From positions 620,001 through 684,000 of the forward strand of contig NZ_VAUO01000001.1 in assembly GCF_005796105.1 (NCBI RefSeq): a DNA stretch of 64,000 nucleotides. The letters run 5' to 3'. Below are positions 1-9,278 of this stretch, in pieces (the stretch's first letter is position 1; every line of letters begins with the position of its first letter). The notes under the pieces are model-generated. The model made no database searches and was not told the DNA's origin. It saw nothing but the letters and a program-made list of their open reading frames with translations. This DNA comes from Pseudomonas mosselii (GTDB taxonomy: Bacteria; Pseudomonadota; Gammaproteobacteria; Pseudomonadales; Pseudomonadaceae). The position numbers were made by a program, and so were the translations under genes.

Positions 1-35
1 GCAAATCCCTCGAACGGCATAGGAAGAAAAACAAG

Positions 36-1952
36 ATGAAATCTGTGTCTCTCTCACCCCGGCGCTTGTCGATAGGAGCCCTGTTGGCACTGGGTTTTGG
101 CCTGTTGTGTGGCTTGAGCGTGCTGCTGGCGTGCTTTGCATTTTCAAGCCTGCAGGCTGTTTTCAAAGGGGAGGATCAGCTGGAGAGCATCGCTGGAGTG
201 CATGCAGGGATTCTGGACATTCGAATCCTGGAGAAGAGCTATCGGTTAGAGGCCACTGGAGGTGCCGTCGACAAGGTGCATCGCTTGGTCAACGAGATTC
301 CTCAGCAGGTGTCGACGTTGGAGCAGCTTGAGCAGCCACTTGTAGTGGCGAGCAAACAATATCTGACGCAGTTCGAGCGCTTGGTCGCGGCGCGTGGTCG
401 TTTGGAACAAGCGCAGAAAGCCATGGGGGTTGAGGCCGGTGAGGTGCGCATAGCGTTTGAAACCGTCGAGCAAGATTTGACTGAGGCTTTGATGCAGGAA
501 AGTAGCGAGATGTTGGCAGCGTTGGTACTCGCGGAGAATGCCACGGCGCTCATGCGTAAGCTGCTATCTCTGCGCATCGCTGAATGGTCTTACAGTCAGT
601 CATTGACAGAGGCGGACTATGAGCAATGGGTACTGCTGCTCAGTGATCTTCGATCTGCTGCCCAGGCCCTGGCTGGTGGAGCAGCTACACAACAGCGAGC
701 CGCATTAGATTTAGCGCTTGGCTCCTTGGAGCGATATCGTGTTGCTTTTGAGGCGTATCACACCAGCTACCTTGCCCACCTCGAGTCCGAACTGGAGATG
801 GATCGAATTGCTGAGCAGATGCTGGCTGTGTCTGAAGAAATGCGACGCCAGGTTTCCGACCGTCAGCAGGCACTCAAGCAAAATGCCTACGCCAAGCTCA
901 TTCAGATGGCTGCGTTAGTGTTGGTACTCGGCATTGCAACAGCCTGGGGTATACGCAGGCGAATCATCCTCTCCCTACGCGCTACTGCTGAGCAGGTTGA
1001 GCATTTTGCCGCCGGTAGATTGGACGCTTCCATCCATGATGATTGCGGTGATGAGCTTGCCGTCGTTTTGCGCGCCATACGGCAGATGGGCGAAAGCCTC
1101 AATGGTGTCGTCAGTCGGATTGAGGAGGGCGCTAGTGGACTTGGAAGGGTTTGCGCTGAACTGGATCAGATGACACGTGAAGTTGCTAGTAGTGCCGAGC
1201 AGCAGGTGCAAGACACAAATCGTGCGTTCAATGCGATGGAAATGATGGGCGTTAGCTTGACCCGTGTTGTCGGACTGACGGGGGATGCGTCATCTGCTGC
1301 GGGGTTGGCCAGCAAAGGCAGCGAGGTTGGTGGGGAGGAGGTTGAGGCAGCAGTTGGTCAGATCGACCAGCTAGACAAACTTGTTCACGCAACTGGGCAG
1401 GAAATGCGATCGTTGGACGCTCGTGCTGTGAGTATTGGACGAGTGCTCCAGGTCGTGCAGTCGCTTGCTGAGCAGACCAATTTGCTTGCCTTGAACGCTG
1501 CAATCGAGGCCGCCAGGGCGGGGGAGATGGGGCGTGGTTTCTCTGTCGTGGCGGAGGAGGTGCGATGCCTGGCTGCACGTACCCAGAGTGCAGCCGCGGA
1601 AATCGCCGGAATGATCAAGACGTTGCAATGTGACAGCAAGAGTTTGCTCAGTCGGGTGGAGCGAGTTGGCGAAGAGTCTGCGCGTGTTCGCGATTTTTCA
1701 TTCAGAGCGGGGCTGGCACTCCGAGGCGTAACGACTGAGGTCTCGACCATCCATCAGATGAACCTCGATATTGCAGGCGCTACGCAGGCTCAGAGTGAAA
1801 TGGTTAGTGAGGTAGGGCTGTGTATTCTCGAGGTTCGGGCATCGGCACTGGCGAGTCAAAACCGCACGCATCGCCTACGCGGTGCCTCTCGGGAGTTAGA
1901 AGACCTGGCCGGGCAATTGCGTGAGGGTCTGTCATTCTTCACTCTGAAATAG
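36..1952 (+). CDS. Methyl-accepting chemotaxis protein, probable HBM sensor
   Basis: A 638-aa transmembrane chemoreceptor that would pass ligand binding outside the cell to CheA/CheW. A first membrane helix lies at about residues 13-38. A long, mostly helical periplasmic region follows (about 40-285); its start, with LEKSYRL, resembles the helical bimodular (HBM) ligand domain of McpS-type receptors. A second membrane helix at about 287-307 leads into a HAMP segment. The cytoplasmic signalling tip is canonical: [16 protein letters not shown], then [12 protein letters not shown] and LAARTQSAA. The gene is complete, and no methylation-tether pentapeptide is visible at the C-terminus. HBM receptors commonly bind organic acids; that ligand class is inferred, though it would fit the catabolic genes next door. 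Confidence 0.93.
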   Translation: MKSVSLSPRRLSIGALLALGFGLLCGLSVLLACFAFSSLQAVFKGEDQLESIAGVHAGILDIRILEKSYRLEATGGAVDKVHRLVNEIPQQVSTLEQLEQPLVVASKQYLTQFERLVAARGRLEQAQKAMGVEAGEVRIAFETVEQDLTEALMQESSEMLAALVLAENATALMRKLLSLRIAEWSYSQSLTEADYEQWVLLLSDLRSAAQALAGGAATQQRAALDLALGSLERYRVAFEAYHTSYLAHLESELEMDRIAEQMLAVSEEMRRQVSDRQQALKQNAYAKLIQMAALVLVLGIATAWGIRRRIILSLRATAEQVEHFAAGRLDASIHDDCGDELAVVLRAIRQMGESLNGVVSRIEEGASGLGRVCAELDQMTREVASSAEQQVQDTNRAFNAMEMMGVSLTRVVGLTGDASSAAGLASKGSEVGGEEVEAAVGQIDQLDKLVHATGQEMRSLDARAVSIGRVLQVVQSLAEQTNLLALNAAIEAARAGEMGRGFSVVAEEVRCLAARTQSAAAEIAGMIKTLQCDSKSLLSRVERVGEESARVRDFSFRAGLALRGVTTEVSTIHQMNLDIAGATQAQSEMVSEVGLCILEVRASALASQNRTHRLRGASRELEDLAGQLREGLSFFTLK

Positions 1953-1963
1953 GTGCGAGAAAT

Positions 1964-1985
1964 TGCACAAATCATACTTTGTGCA
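1964..1985. promoter_or_regulatory. Probable GntR operator upstream of the regulator gene
   Basis: TGCACAAA, 6 nt, TTTGTGCA form a perfect 8-bp inverted repeat 40 bp before the GntR start codon. The same TTGTGCA/TGCACAA words recur in the divergent promoter at 6051-6079. Autoregulation is inferred from position and symmetry. Confidence 0.55.
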
Positions 1986-2024
1986 TAAAATATAAAAGCA
2001 TGCAACATCCATGGAAACCGTGAA

Positions 2025-2711
2025 ATGCAAAATCAACAAGGCGGATCCCTTATTGAGGTCGCCCTGCAGCAGATGAAAAAGTCGATCATCTGCTGTGAGT
2101 TGGCTCCTGGTGAAAAGCTCAAGGTAGCAGAGCTGTCCCTGAGCTATGGACTGAGCAGTTCCCCGATTCGAGAGGCGCTGAATCGTCTGGCTCAGGAAGG
2201 CATCGTCGAGGCAAGCGAGAACAAAGGATTTCGCGTTGCGCGTTTGTCTGTTGACGATTTTCAGCAAATTACCCAGCTGCGTCGTTTACTGGAGTGTGAG
2301 GCGCTTGCCGAGGCTATTCGCCATGGTGATGATGCTTGGGAAGCTGATGTTCTTGGAGCTTTCCATCGGCTGAAGGTCGTCGAAAAGCGTCTTGGAAGCG
2401 TTTCAGTGGCCCTTGATGATGATTGGTCTGAGCGTCACAAGGCATTTCACTTTGCTCTTTTTTCGGCTTGTCCTTCGGACATGATGCTGCGGTTGATCGA
2501 CTCGTTGTTCGACCAGGCCGAACGTTACCGTCGTTTCTCAGCCTTGCATCGAAGTGTGGAGCGCCATAAGGGCGATGAGCATCAGCAACTGATTGATGCC
2601 GTTCTGTCACGCGATATCAACGCCTCTGTTGAGCTACTCGGTAATCACATTGGTGGAACACTCAAGCATGTCACTGACGTGCTTCGTCAGCAGCATTCGA
2701 CGCTCCAGTAG
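2025..2711 (+). CDS. GntR-family regulator (FadR/FCD type)
   Basis: A 228-aa transcription factor. The N-terminal winged helix (about residues 20-80) carries the GntR pattern, with LSYGLSSSPIREALNRL as the recognition region followed by EGIVEASENKGFRVA. The C-terminal all-helical part (about 85-220) resembles the FCD effector domain, with RRLLECEALAEA and the histidine-containing HKAFHFAL and HQQLIDAVLSRD segments that normally form the metal/ligand site. It lies beside the catabolic genes and faces their terminal end. Shared inverted repeats at 1964-1985 and 6051-6079 suggest that it controls itself and the divergent promoter at about 6.1 kb. The effector is unknown. Confidence 0.9.
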   Translation: MQNQQGGSLIEVALQQMKKSIICCELAPGEKLKVAELSLSYGLSSSPIREALNRLAQEGIVEASENKGFRVARLSVDDFQQITQLRRLLECEALAEAIRHGDDAWEADVLGAFHRLKVVEKRLGSVSVALDDDWSERHKAFHFALFSACPSDMMLRLIDSLFDQAERYRRFSALHRSVERHKGDEHQQLIDAVLSRDINASVELLGNHIGGTLKHVTDVLRQQHSTLQ

Positions 2712-2717
2712 TACCAA

Positions 2718-2748
2718 GGGCTCCCTACCTCACAATGGTGGGGAGCCC
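2718..2748. terminator. Hairpin after the GntR gene
   Basis: GGGCTCCC pairs with GGGAGCCC across a 15-nt loop directly after the stop codon. There is no clean T tract, so this is a terminator candidate only. Confidence 0.5.
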
Positions 2749-2774
2749 CAGATTTAGTCCTATTCAGACCTGCA

Positions 2775-2798
2775 AGGTGGTCGGCGCACCGACCACCT
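2775..2798. terminator. Hairpin at the end of the monooxygenase gene
   Basis: AGGTGGTCGG pairs perfectly with CCGACCACCT around a 4-nt loop, 8 bp beyond the minus-strand monooxygenase stop. With the hairpin at 2718-2748 it separates two convergent genes. No T run follows on either strand. Confidence 0.5.
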
Positions 2799-2806
2799 GA
2801 TCCCAT

Positions 2807-4366
2807 TCAACTACGAAGTTTGCCGAAGCAGTCCTGGATGAGGTGTACGGCTTCCTCGAGCGTTGAAGCACCACCGTATACGTAGTGATCGGGACGTATT
2901 AAAACAACGTCGCATCCACTCCGCTGCAGCCAGGCCGCAAGCACGCCATCATGCTCTCGATATTGATAGTGTACCGTCGGGGTAGTGCTCAACTGCACGA
3001 TGCTCGTTGGCAGTTGTACTCCGCGTAACGCATCATCAAACGCCGCAAGCAATGCCTCTGTTGCCTTAAATCCTTCGGCAATCACCAACCGTATGCTTTG
3101 CCCGGTGAAACGATCCAGTAGGTCTTCCTGCTGGTCAAAGGTTGTTACTCTCGGTTGAGGGAAGAGCCCCCCTGCGGGCTTGTGTGAGCCAATGAAGCCA
3201 TTCTCAAGCCCTGGTATCAGAGACTGGCGGATAGTACCCCCTGGGGATTCTTGAACCGCAGCAAGTAATCGGGCATCCCGTTCAGAGGCTCTAACCGGAT
3301 CGCGTTCGCAGATCGTCTGTCCAAACTCCTTGGCGACTTCGGTTGTACGTTTTACGTGTGGGGCGCGTTCACTCTGGTACGTGTCCAGCAGTTTGGTCGA
3401 TGCGATTCCGCGCTTTACGAATGCCAATTTCCAGATCAGGTTCATGGCATCGCGCAAACCTTGACACATGCCCTGTGCAAGGAAGGGGGGAGTCATGTGG
3501 GCAGCGTCGCCGAGGAAAAAGATGTTACCGACTCTCCAGCGCTCAAGGATGAGTGCATGGAACCGGTAGGTGGAAGCTCGCCAGATCTGATAATCCTCAG
3601 CAGGTAGCCAGCGTGAAATCAGACGCTGGATGGACTCCGGGCTTATGATCTCGGCAGGTGACTCATCCTCGTTGATCATGAACTCCCAGCGCCGATGCCG
3701 TCCTGGGCCTACCACGAAGGTGCTGGGGCGTTCAGTCTCACAGTATTGAACATTGGTTTCGGGAAGAAAGTTACCTGCGCCTTCATTCAGGATTACGTCC
3801 ACAACCAGCCAAGGTTCGTCGAATGCCAGATCCTCCATGTTCAGTTGGAGATTCGTGCGAATAGGACTGGTGCCCCCATCGCAGGCCAGGAGGTAACTGG
3901 CGGTTGCACGACTTACTGCCCCTGCAGAGTCGCGGTAGCTAACAGTGACACCTGCTTCTGCAGAATCGACGTTGAACACTTCCCGGCCAAGAAGGACATC
4001 GACGTGGCTCTGTGAGTGGAGATTTCTACGCAGCGCGCGTTCCAGCGGCGGTTGTGAAAACACGTAGTTGGGGGCCCACCCAAGTAAGAACGGAGGCTGG
4101 GAGGCGTTGATGTGCTTGATCAGTTTTGCGTCGGCGTTGAGGTAATGGGAGGCGCGGTAAGGCATCACATGCGCGGCTATCGAATCGGCAAGACCAATGT
4201 TGTCGAAGGTGCGCATGGCTTCGTGATCCAACCCCATGGCGCGAGGGTTTTGATACACGGTGTCACTTTTGTCGAGAACCAGTGTCCGTAGTCCCCATTG
4301 ACCAGCAAGGTTGGCAGCAGTGACGCCTACCGGGCCTAACCCGACGATAATCAGGTCATATTCCAT
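2807..4366 (-). CDS. FAD-dependent aromatic-ring monooxygenase (MhpA/PHBH-like)
   Basis: A 519-aa flavoprotein hydroxylase predicted to hydroxylate a phenolic or related ring using NAD(P)H and O2. The N-terminal FAD Rossmann motif is IVGLGPVGVTAANLAG. The second FAD motif is FFLGDAAHMTPPFLAQG, followed by GLRDAMNLIWKLA, as in MhpA-type hydroxylases. The C-terminal 130 residues fit the thioredoxin-like tail of the family. I chose the ATG at 4366 because GGAG lies 8 nt upstream; an in-frame GTG at 4399 is possible. It is the last gene of a minus-strand set with the VOC and FAH-fold genes, which together look like ring hydroxylation, cleavage and hydrolysis. The substrate cannot be read from sequence. 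Confidence 0.85.
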   Translation of the reverse strand: MEYDLIIVGLGPVGVTAANLAGQWGLRTLVLDKSDTVYQNPRAMGLDHEAMRTFDNIGLADSIAAHVMPYRASHYLNADAKLIKHINASQPPFLLGWAPNYVFSQPPLERALRRNLHSQSHVDVLLGREVFNVDSAEAGVTVSYRDSAGAVSRATASYLLACDGGTSPIRTNLQLNMEDLAFDEPWLVVDVILNEGAGNFLPETNVQYCETERPSTFVVGPGRHRRWEFMINEDESPAEIISPESIQRLISRWLPAEDYQIWRASTYRFHALILERWRVGNIFFLGDAAHMTPPFLAQGMCQGLRDAMNLIWKLAFVKRGIASTKLLDTYQSERAPHVKRTTEVAKEFGQTICERDPVRASERDARLLAAVQESPGGTIRQSLIPGLENGFIGSHKPAGGLFPQPRVTTFDQQEDLLDRFTGQSIRLVIAEGFKATEALLAAFDDALRGVQLPTSIVQLSTTPTVHYQYREHDGVLAAWLQRSGCDVVLIRPDHYVYGGASTLEEAVHLIQDCFGKLRS

Positions 4367-4579
4367 AGATGTTCTCCATCTTTCTTGTTGTGTGACCAAG
4401 CTGTGGCTTCAGACCTGTGTATTTCCTTACGGGTGAAATACCACCCTGTCTGTCAATGCAGAAGGGTCAGGTTTTCCAGCTACTGACTGGATCCCGCATC
4501 AGAGTCCATCAACGTGATGTTTCTGAATGTGCATCTAGCCAAAAGGATGTGCGACCGTTTCGGGTCGCACGATGGCTGC

Positions 4580-5137
4580 TTACCAACTCACGCGTTGCTG
4601 AGCGATACGTTGGCGGGTTGACTCCATCCATTCCTCACGGGTCTGGAAACCTGGACGCCTTCTGCACATGGCTTCAGTCGTGGCAAGAATTTGCTCGGTA
4701 CTTTGCTCCAGATCCAGCGGCTCGCGGCAGGGCTGATTGGTGTAGAAGGGGGCGTCCACATACATCTCGATGGGGTTACCCTCCGGATCTTTGAAATACA
4801 TCGACCAGGCATTGCCATGGTCGACCTGGTCGATCGGGCCCAGGTCATTCTCTTTGGCAAAAACGTAGAATGCCTTGAGGTCATCCAGAGTATCCAGAAG
4901 GAAGGACAGCTGGTTGATCGGGTTGAATGGTAGGTTGGTTGGCTTGCCATCGAAGAGCACCAGCTGGTGATGCACCTCTGGATTCTGGGTCATGAAAAAC
5001 AAGCGGTGGCCAGTCGAGGCCACACCTTTGTCACTGACAACGAATCCCAGTTTGCTGCAATAGAACTCAACCATATTGTCCAGGTCGCTGCAAAACGTAC
5101 CAGTGTGGGTGAAGTTGATGCGGGGCAGGGTGGCCAT
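4580..5137 (-). CDS. VOC-family (glyoxalase/extradiol dioxygenase-like) protein
   Basis: A 185-aa one-domain vicinal-oxygen-chelate protein. The opening HTGTFCSDLDNMVEFY and the central DQVDHGNAWSMYFKDPEGN followed by PIEMYVD are typical. HTG, HQLVLF and EMYVD can supply the His/His/Glu metal ligands. The residues after about 140 form a helical tail (QTREEWMESTRQRI). The start ATG has AGGA 9 nt upstream. It lies between the FAH-fold gene and the monooxygenase on the same strand. Ring-cleaving dioxygenase activity is plausible from context, but many one-domain VOC proteins do other chemistry. Confidence 0.8.
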   Translation of the reverse strand: MATLPRINFTHTGTFCSDLDNMVEFYCSKLGFVVSDKGVASTGHRLFFMTQNPEVHHQLVLFDGKPTNLPFNPINQLSFLLDTLDDLKAFYVFAKENDLGPIDQVDHGNAWSMYFKDPEGNPIEMYVDAPFYTNQPCREPLDLEQSTEQILATTEAMCRRRPGFQTREEWMESTRQRIAQQRVSW

Positions 5138-5178
5138 GGGCGTTTTCCTAATGTTGTGCTTGTTCGAGGATGGATGGC

Positions 5179-6030
5179 TCAGGCTTCGTCAATCACTGGA
5201 TTACGCAGGGTACCGATCTGGCTGATCGTCACTTCAAAGATATCCCCTGGCTTGAGGAAAATCGGCGGGTTTCGCTTGAAACCAATACCGCTCGGTGTCC
5301 CTGTAGCCAAAATGTCGCCAGGGTTCCAGTCCAGAGCTTGGGAGACATAGGAAATGAGATGCGGAATGTCAAAAGCCAACTCGGACAGGTTGCCTTCTTG
5401 CATCTGCTCCCCGTTGAGAATGCCGCGAATCTGCAAGTCGCGGTAATCGGCAATTTCATCTGCGGTTACCAGCCATGGGCCGAGTGCGCCGGTGAAGCGG
5501 AAAGTCTTACCCATGCCGTATTGGTGGGTGTGGAACTGCCAATCACGCACGCTTGCGTCGTTGAAGCAGGTGTATCCCGCGACATGCTCCATCGCGTTTT
5601 CCGGTGCGATGTGAGATCCACCCTTGCCAATGACCACTGCCAGTTCTGCTTCGAAGTCGAACTCCTCCGACACCTTTGGGCGCACAAGAGGTGCGTCATG
5701 TGCCTGCAGGGTCTCGGCAAAGCGCTGGAAGATCACGGGGTGCTGCCCAACCTTACGTCCTGCTTCCTCTGCATGAGCCACGTAGTTAATGCCCACGCAG
5801 ATAATCTTGCCTGGAGCAGGGATGACTGGGCTCAGTGTCAGATCTGCAAGAACAAGCTCACCTTCTGAAGCTGCGGCCAGCTTTTTGGCCTGCGCAAGCT
5901 TGCCAGGGGAAGCGATCAAGCTCGCCAAATCCGGGACATCGGCTAAGTAACTGCTCAGGTCTACGACTCGATCGCCAACGACAGCGCCGTACCCGGGCCG
6001 GTTGTTGAGGTGGAAGGAAACGAGCTTCAT
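5179..6030 (-). CDS. Fumarylacetoacetate hydrolase-fold protein
   Basis: A 283-aa FAH-superfamily enzyme, usually a C-C hydrolase, hydratase or decarboxylase of aromatic degradation. Visible motifs are ICVGINYVAHAEEAG, EFDFEAELAVVIGKGG with the metal-binding acidic residues, GYTCFNDASVRDWQ, and the C-terminal GDILATGTPSGIGF. I start it at ATG 6030 (MKLVSFH), which begins the conserved domain; the frame stays open upstream into the divergent promoter but contains no domain sequence. It is the promoter-proximal gene of the minus-strand set, 41 bp before the VOC gene, so the three are probably co-transcribed from the intergenic region at 6.03-6.15 kb. Confidence 0.88.
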   Translation of the reverse strand: MKLVSFHLNNRPGYGAVVGDRVVDLSSYLADVPDLASLIASPGKLAQAKKLAAASEGELVLADLTLSPVIPAPGKIICVGINYVAHAEEAGRKVGQHPVIFQRFAETLQAHDAPLVRPKVSEEFDFEAELAVVIGKGGSHIAPENAMEHVAGYTCFNDASVRDWQFHTHQYGMGKTFRFTGALGPWLVTADEIADYRDLQIRGILNGEQMQEGNLSELAFDIPHLISYVSQALDWNPGDILATGTPSGIGFKRNPPIFLKPGDIFEVTISQIGTLRNPVIDEA

Positions 6031-6050
6031 GGTGTGACCTCTCTGTTGTT

Positions 6051-6079
6051 TTGTGCATAAAACATAATTTCTTGCACAA
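6051..6079. promoter_or_regulatory. TTGTGCA inverted repeat in the divergent catabolic promoter
   Basis: TTGTGCA (6051-6057) and TGCACAA (6073-6079) are inverted, 15 nt apart, between the divergent FAH-fold and AA_synth genes. The 13-mer TTTGTGCATAAAA here is identical to one at 1978-1990 before the GntR gene. It is a likely GntR operator. Confidence 0.5.
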
Positions 6080-6149
6080 TAAAGCGCAAGGTGCATAATG
6101 CAAACACGCCAACAAAAATTATTTCCGGCGTCCAGTAGGAGAGCGAGCA

Positions 6150-6731
6150 ATGGCATTGGTGAAAGTCCGCAAGATCAAGCTGGATATCGAAGATGTCCTT
6201 CATGAGCGAGGCCCTGTGGCGGTTGAGCCTTTGAGAGTCGCAGTGGCCACTGCGGTCATCGAAAACCCTTACGCTGGGCGCTATGAAGAGGATCTGCTGC
6301 CTTTCATGGCGGAACTGCGTGGGTTGGGTACCGAACTCTCGCAACGCCTGGTCGATGCACTGGGCGGCGCAGACAAGGTTCAAGCGTATGGCAAAGCCGC
6401 CATCGTGGGAGAGGATGGTGAGCTTGAGCACGGCGCGGTCTGGCATGAGGCTGGAGGCTGGGCCATGCGGGCATTGCTGGGTGAGCCCAAGGCCATCGTT
6501 CCTGCCGCAAAAACCATTGGTGGCCCGGGTTGCAGGCTCATGATGCCTCTAGGTCACATTCATGCTGCTTATGTGCGTAGCCATTTCGGTGTTGCTGAGG
6601 TCACGCTCTGGGATGGCCCGCGTCGCAATGAAATCGCGTTCAGCTTGGCAATGTCCACGGGAGGGCGCATCCATGCCCGCCTGGGCGGATTGGCGGCTGC
6701 TGATGTAAGAGGCGAAGACGGACTTCGCTGA
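6150..6731 (+). CDS. AA_synth-family (PF06684-like) protein
   Basis: A 193-aa protein that I recognise as the 'amino acid synthesis family' (AA_synth), whose biochemical role is poorly known; in proteobacteria it often sits in catabolic clusters. Visible landmarks are NPYAGRYEEDL near residue 40, EHGAVWHEAGGWAMRALLG near 95 and the C-terminal RRNEIAFSLAMSTGGR. It is the first gene of the plus-strand operon, divergent from the FAH-fold gene, and the shared control region contains the TTGTGCA repeats. Its conservation beside ring-degradation genes suggests an accessory catalytic role; that is inference. Confidence 0.75.
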   Translation: MALVKVRKIKLDIEDVLHERGPVAVEPLRVAVATAVIENPYAGRYEEDLLPFMAELRGLGTELSQRLVDALGGADKVQAYGKAAIVGEDGELEHGAVWHEAGGWAMRALLGEPKAIVPAAKTIGGPGCRLMMPLGHIHAAYVRSHFGVAEVTLWDGPRRNEIAFSLAMSTGGRIHARLGGLAAADVRGEDGLR

Positions 6732-6802
6732 TCGAAAGTATTCTTCGTCCGCATACCGGTGCGGGCTAGCTGCAAAAACAATAACAAGAGCTGGAGTACA
6801 AG

Positions 6803-7918
6803 ATGACGACAAAAATGATGCGCGCCGCACGTATGTATGAGGGCGGCAAACCGATGCAGATCGAGCAGGTTCCGGTTCCCACCATCCGTCCGACTGAGGT
6901 ACTGGTGCGAGTCAAGGCCTGCGGCATCGTGCCAAACCTGCATAACATCCTGACCAACTGGAAAACGTGGTTTCCTCATCTGCCCCTGCCACAGTTGCCC
7001 GCTATTTTTGGTCTGGATCCGACAGGTATCGTTGAAACGGTGGGTGAGCAGGTCTACGACTTCAAACCTGGTGATCGTGTCTATGTGAACCCAGCTCGCT
7101 ACTGTGGATCGTGCCGTGCCTGCCGCGCGGGCAACTCCACGGGGTGCACTGCGTACACCTTCAACGGTTACTTTGGCTTCACTGCGCGTAGTCCGAGGAT
7201 GTTTGAGGACTATCCCTACGGTGGGCTGTGTGAGTTCATGCCCGCACCGCAATACAGCCTGGTCAAAATTCCCGACAACATGGCATTCGAAACTGCGGCT
7301 CGACTTGGATACCTGGGGACAGCCTATCGGGCCTTGCTCAAAGCCAATGTGGGGCCGAGCAGTACCATTCTGATCAATGGAATCAGCGGCACACTTGGCC
7401 TCGGCGCAGTAGCGTTGGCGCTAGCCATGGGGGTGCGGCGTATTTTGGGGACGGCACGGAACGAGTCCCTATTCCAGCGCGTGAAAGACCTCGCTGCCCC
7501 AGGTCGTATCCAGATTCATACGTTGGGTGAAGGCAGCACTGCGCAGTGGGTAAACGAGGTGACTCATGGGGAAGGGTTGGATGTCGTGATCGATGCCCTT
7601 GGCCCTGGTGCTCCTGCAGAAAGCCTCATCGACGCACTTAACGGTCTTCACCGTGGCGGCCACCTGGTCAACATTGGTGCGGTGGCGGGGCCTGTCCCGT
7701 TGGATTTGCACTGGCTTATGGATAACGACATTCAGGTCAGCGGGTCTGCCTGGTTCACCACAGGACAAGGCCAGGCAATGGCGGATATGGTGGAGTCTGG
7801 TGCACTTGACTTGTCCTTCTTCGAGCACAGCGTGTTCGCACTTGACCAGGTGAATGATGCCATCAGCGGAATTGAAAACCGCAACGGTGGCTTTGGCAAC
7901 TACGTCATCTGTCCTTGA
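6803..7918 (+). CDS. Zinc-dependent MDR-family alcohol dehydrogenase
   Basis: A 371-aa medium-chain dehydrogenase/reductase. The N-terminal GroES-like half carries KACGIVPNLHN, FGLDPTGIVETVG and the structural-zinc-like CGSCRACRAGNSTGC segment. The Rossmann half has NGISGTLGLGAVALALA and IDALGPGAPAESLIDAL. The usual GHE triplet of zinc ADHs reads GLDPTG here, so the catalytic metal site is atypical. It follows the AA_synth gene by 71 bp and probably oxidises or reduces a pathway intermediate. Confidence 0.82.
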   Translation: MTTKMMRAARMYEGGKPMQIEQVPVPTIRPTEVLVRVKACGIVPNLHNILTNWKTWFPHLPLPQLPAIFGLDPTGIVETVGEQVYDFKPGDRVYVNPARYCGSCRACRAGNSTGCTAYTFNGYFGFTARSPRMFEDYPYGGLCEFMPAPQYSLVKIPDNMAFETAARLGYLGTAYRALLKANVGPSSTILINGISGTLGLGAVALALAMGVRRILGTARNESLFQRVKDLAAPGRIQIHTLGEGSTAQWVNEVTHGEGLDVVIDALGPGAPAESLIDALNGLHRGGHLVNIGAVAGPVPLDLHWLMDNDIQVSGSAWFTTGQGQAMADMVESGALDLSFFEHSVFALDQVNDAISGIENRNGGFGNYVICP

Positions 7919-7936
7919 ACCATCCTGCTGGATGGT
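7919..7936 (+). terminator. Small hairpin after the dehydrogenase gene
   Basis: ACCATCC pairs with GGATGGT around TGCT immediately after the stop codon. Another ACCATCC 16 nt downstream allows an alternative pairing. It could be a weak attenuator or an mRNA-end stabiliser inside the operon; there is no T tract. Confidence 0.35.
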
Positions 7937-7989
7937 GTGTGGCATAGCACCATCCAGGCTTTACTGCGCTGGATGTTGGAGATCTTTGA

Positions 7990-8523
7990 ATGCAAGTACG
8001 AAGAATCGTAACGGGACACGATGAGCATGGTCGTTCAGTGTTCCTATCAGATGCTGATGCACCCCGTGCAAAAAACTTTCAAGACTTACCGGGCTACGGC
8101 ATCGCCCAATTGTGGGCGACGCAACCTAGAGGCGAAAGTGACGCCGATCTCACCACTGCGGGCGGCTCCCTTATCCCAGGGCCTGGTGGCACGTCGCTTT
8201 TGATGGTCAGCTTGCCTCCAGATGCAGTCATGGCGGCACCGATCAATCCTGAGAGAGCTCTGGCTGAAATGCGCGAGTCCATGCCGGGGCTTATCGATGT
8301 TTTTGAGTCTGATGATCCTGCGATGCACCGGTCGCCGACTTTGGATTACGGCATCTTGCTCGAGGGTGAGTTGTGGCTTGAGCTCGACAACGGTGAGCAG
8401 CGCCTCCTGCGCGCGGGTGATGTGATCATCCAGCAAGGCACTCGTCATGCCTGGCGTAACCGCTCCGAGAGGCCAGCTAAGGCACTCTTTTTCATGCTGG
8501 GGGCTGTGGAAACTGCACGCTAG
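7990..8523 (+). CDS. Cupin-domain protein
   Basis: A 177-aa single-cupin protein. The first cupin motif is degenerate (MHRSPTLDYGILLEGELWLEL), and the second, GDVIIQQGTRHAWRNRSERPA, keeps the histidine. Small cupins of this type occur next to ring-degradation genes as isomerases, dioxygenase-like enzymes or sensors. It lies between the dehydrogenase and the FMN reductase on the same strand. Whether it binds a catalytic metal cannot be decided from the motifs. Confidence 0.78.
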   Translation: MQVRRIVTGHDEHGRSVFLSDADAPRAKNFQDLPGYGIAQLWATQPRGESDADLTTAGGSLIPGPGGTSLLMVSLPPDAVMAAPINPERALAEMRESMPGLIDVFESDDPAMHRSPTLDYGILLEGELWLELDNGEQRLLRAGDVIIQQGTRHAWRNRSERPAKALFFMLGAVETAR

Positions 8524-8574
8524 TCGTCTAGACCTCACACGCTTGATCATCAGACGCTGAAACAAGGAGTGAGT

Positions 8575-9129
8575 ATGAAGCTTTGCCAGTTTGTCGGGCT
8601 TTGCGGAAGCCTCAGAAAGCAATCTGCACACGAGCAGATTTTGCGCACCATGGCGCAAGAGCTTCTGCCGTCAGATACCCATCTGGCTCTGTTCAGGTTG
8701 CATGAAATACCGCCCTACAACGAGGATCTGGAAGGGGCTGCGACGCCAGCTGCTGTGCTTGAGCTCAGGCAATCCGTGAACGCTGCAGACGGTGTAGTCA
8801 TCGGGTCTCCTGAATACAACCATGGCATGTCAGGCGTGTTGAAGAATGCGCTTGATTGGCTGTCGAGGCCCCATGGCAAGTCAGTGCTGGCCGCCAAACC
8901 GGTTCTGACATTCACTGCTTCGCCCGCTTTCACTGGTGGGGTGCGCGCCCAGCAGCAGTTGAACGAGACCTTGTGGGCTATTCCAGCCGACTTGGCGCGT
9001 TATCCTCAGATCGTGATCGGTTCTGTCCAAAGCAAGATGTCTGATGGACGCTTGGTGGATGAGCCAAGTAGGGAGTACGTTCGGGCAGGATTAAAGGTCT
9101 TGAGACAAATGGTGCGTGTAGCCGAGTGA
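8575..9129 (+). CDS. NADPH-dependent FMN reductase
   Basis: A 184-aa flavodoxin-fold reductase. LCGSLRKQSAHEQILR is the N-terminal phosphate loop, and GSPEYNHGMSGVLKNALDW is the family signature with the SPEYN flavin motif. I use ATG 8575, which has AAGGAG 5 nt upstream, in preference to GTG 8569, which overlaps that ribosome-binding site. It is the last intact gene of the plus-strand catabolic operon and may supply reduced flavin or detoxify quinones. The next gene is destroyed by an IS remnant. Confidence 0.88.
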   Translation: MKLCQFVGLCGSLRKQSAHEQILRTMAQELLPSDTHLALFRLHEIPPYNEDLEGAATPAAVLELRQSVNAADGVVIGSPEYNHGMSGVLKNALDWLSRPHGKSVLAAKPVLTFTASPAFTGGVRAQQQLNETLWAIPADLARYPQIVIGSVQSKMSDGRLVDEPSREYVRAGLKVLRQMVRVAE

Positions 9130-9278
9130 ACCCGTGGATGGGGAATCAACTTCGAGGCAATCGTGGCCGGGTGGCGCACGGGATGAACGTGTGCCCACCG
9201 ATGGTGGAAGCACGCTGTTTGAGACACTTTTTTTGCTAGCTCAGATCTGTCTTGGACGGTGTCGACTGCTTTTGCTTA

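Noticed and set aside
5170..5868. A 232-codon plus-strand frame over the FAH-fold gene.
   Set aside because: Shadow of a well-recognised minus-strand enzyme; no independent start signal or domain.
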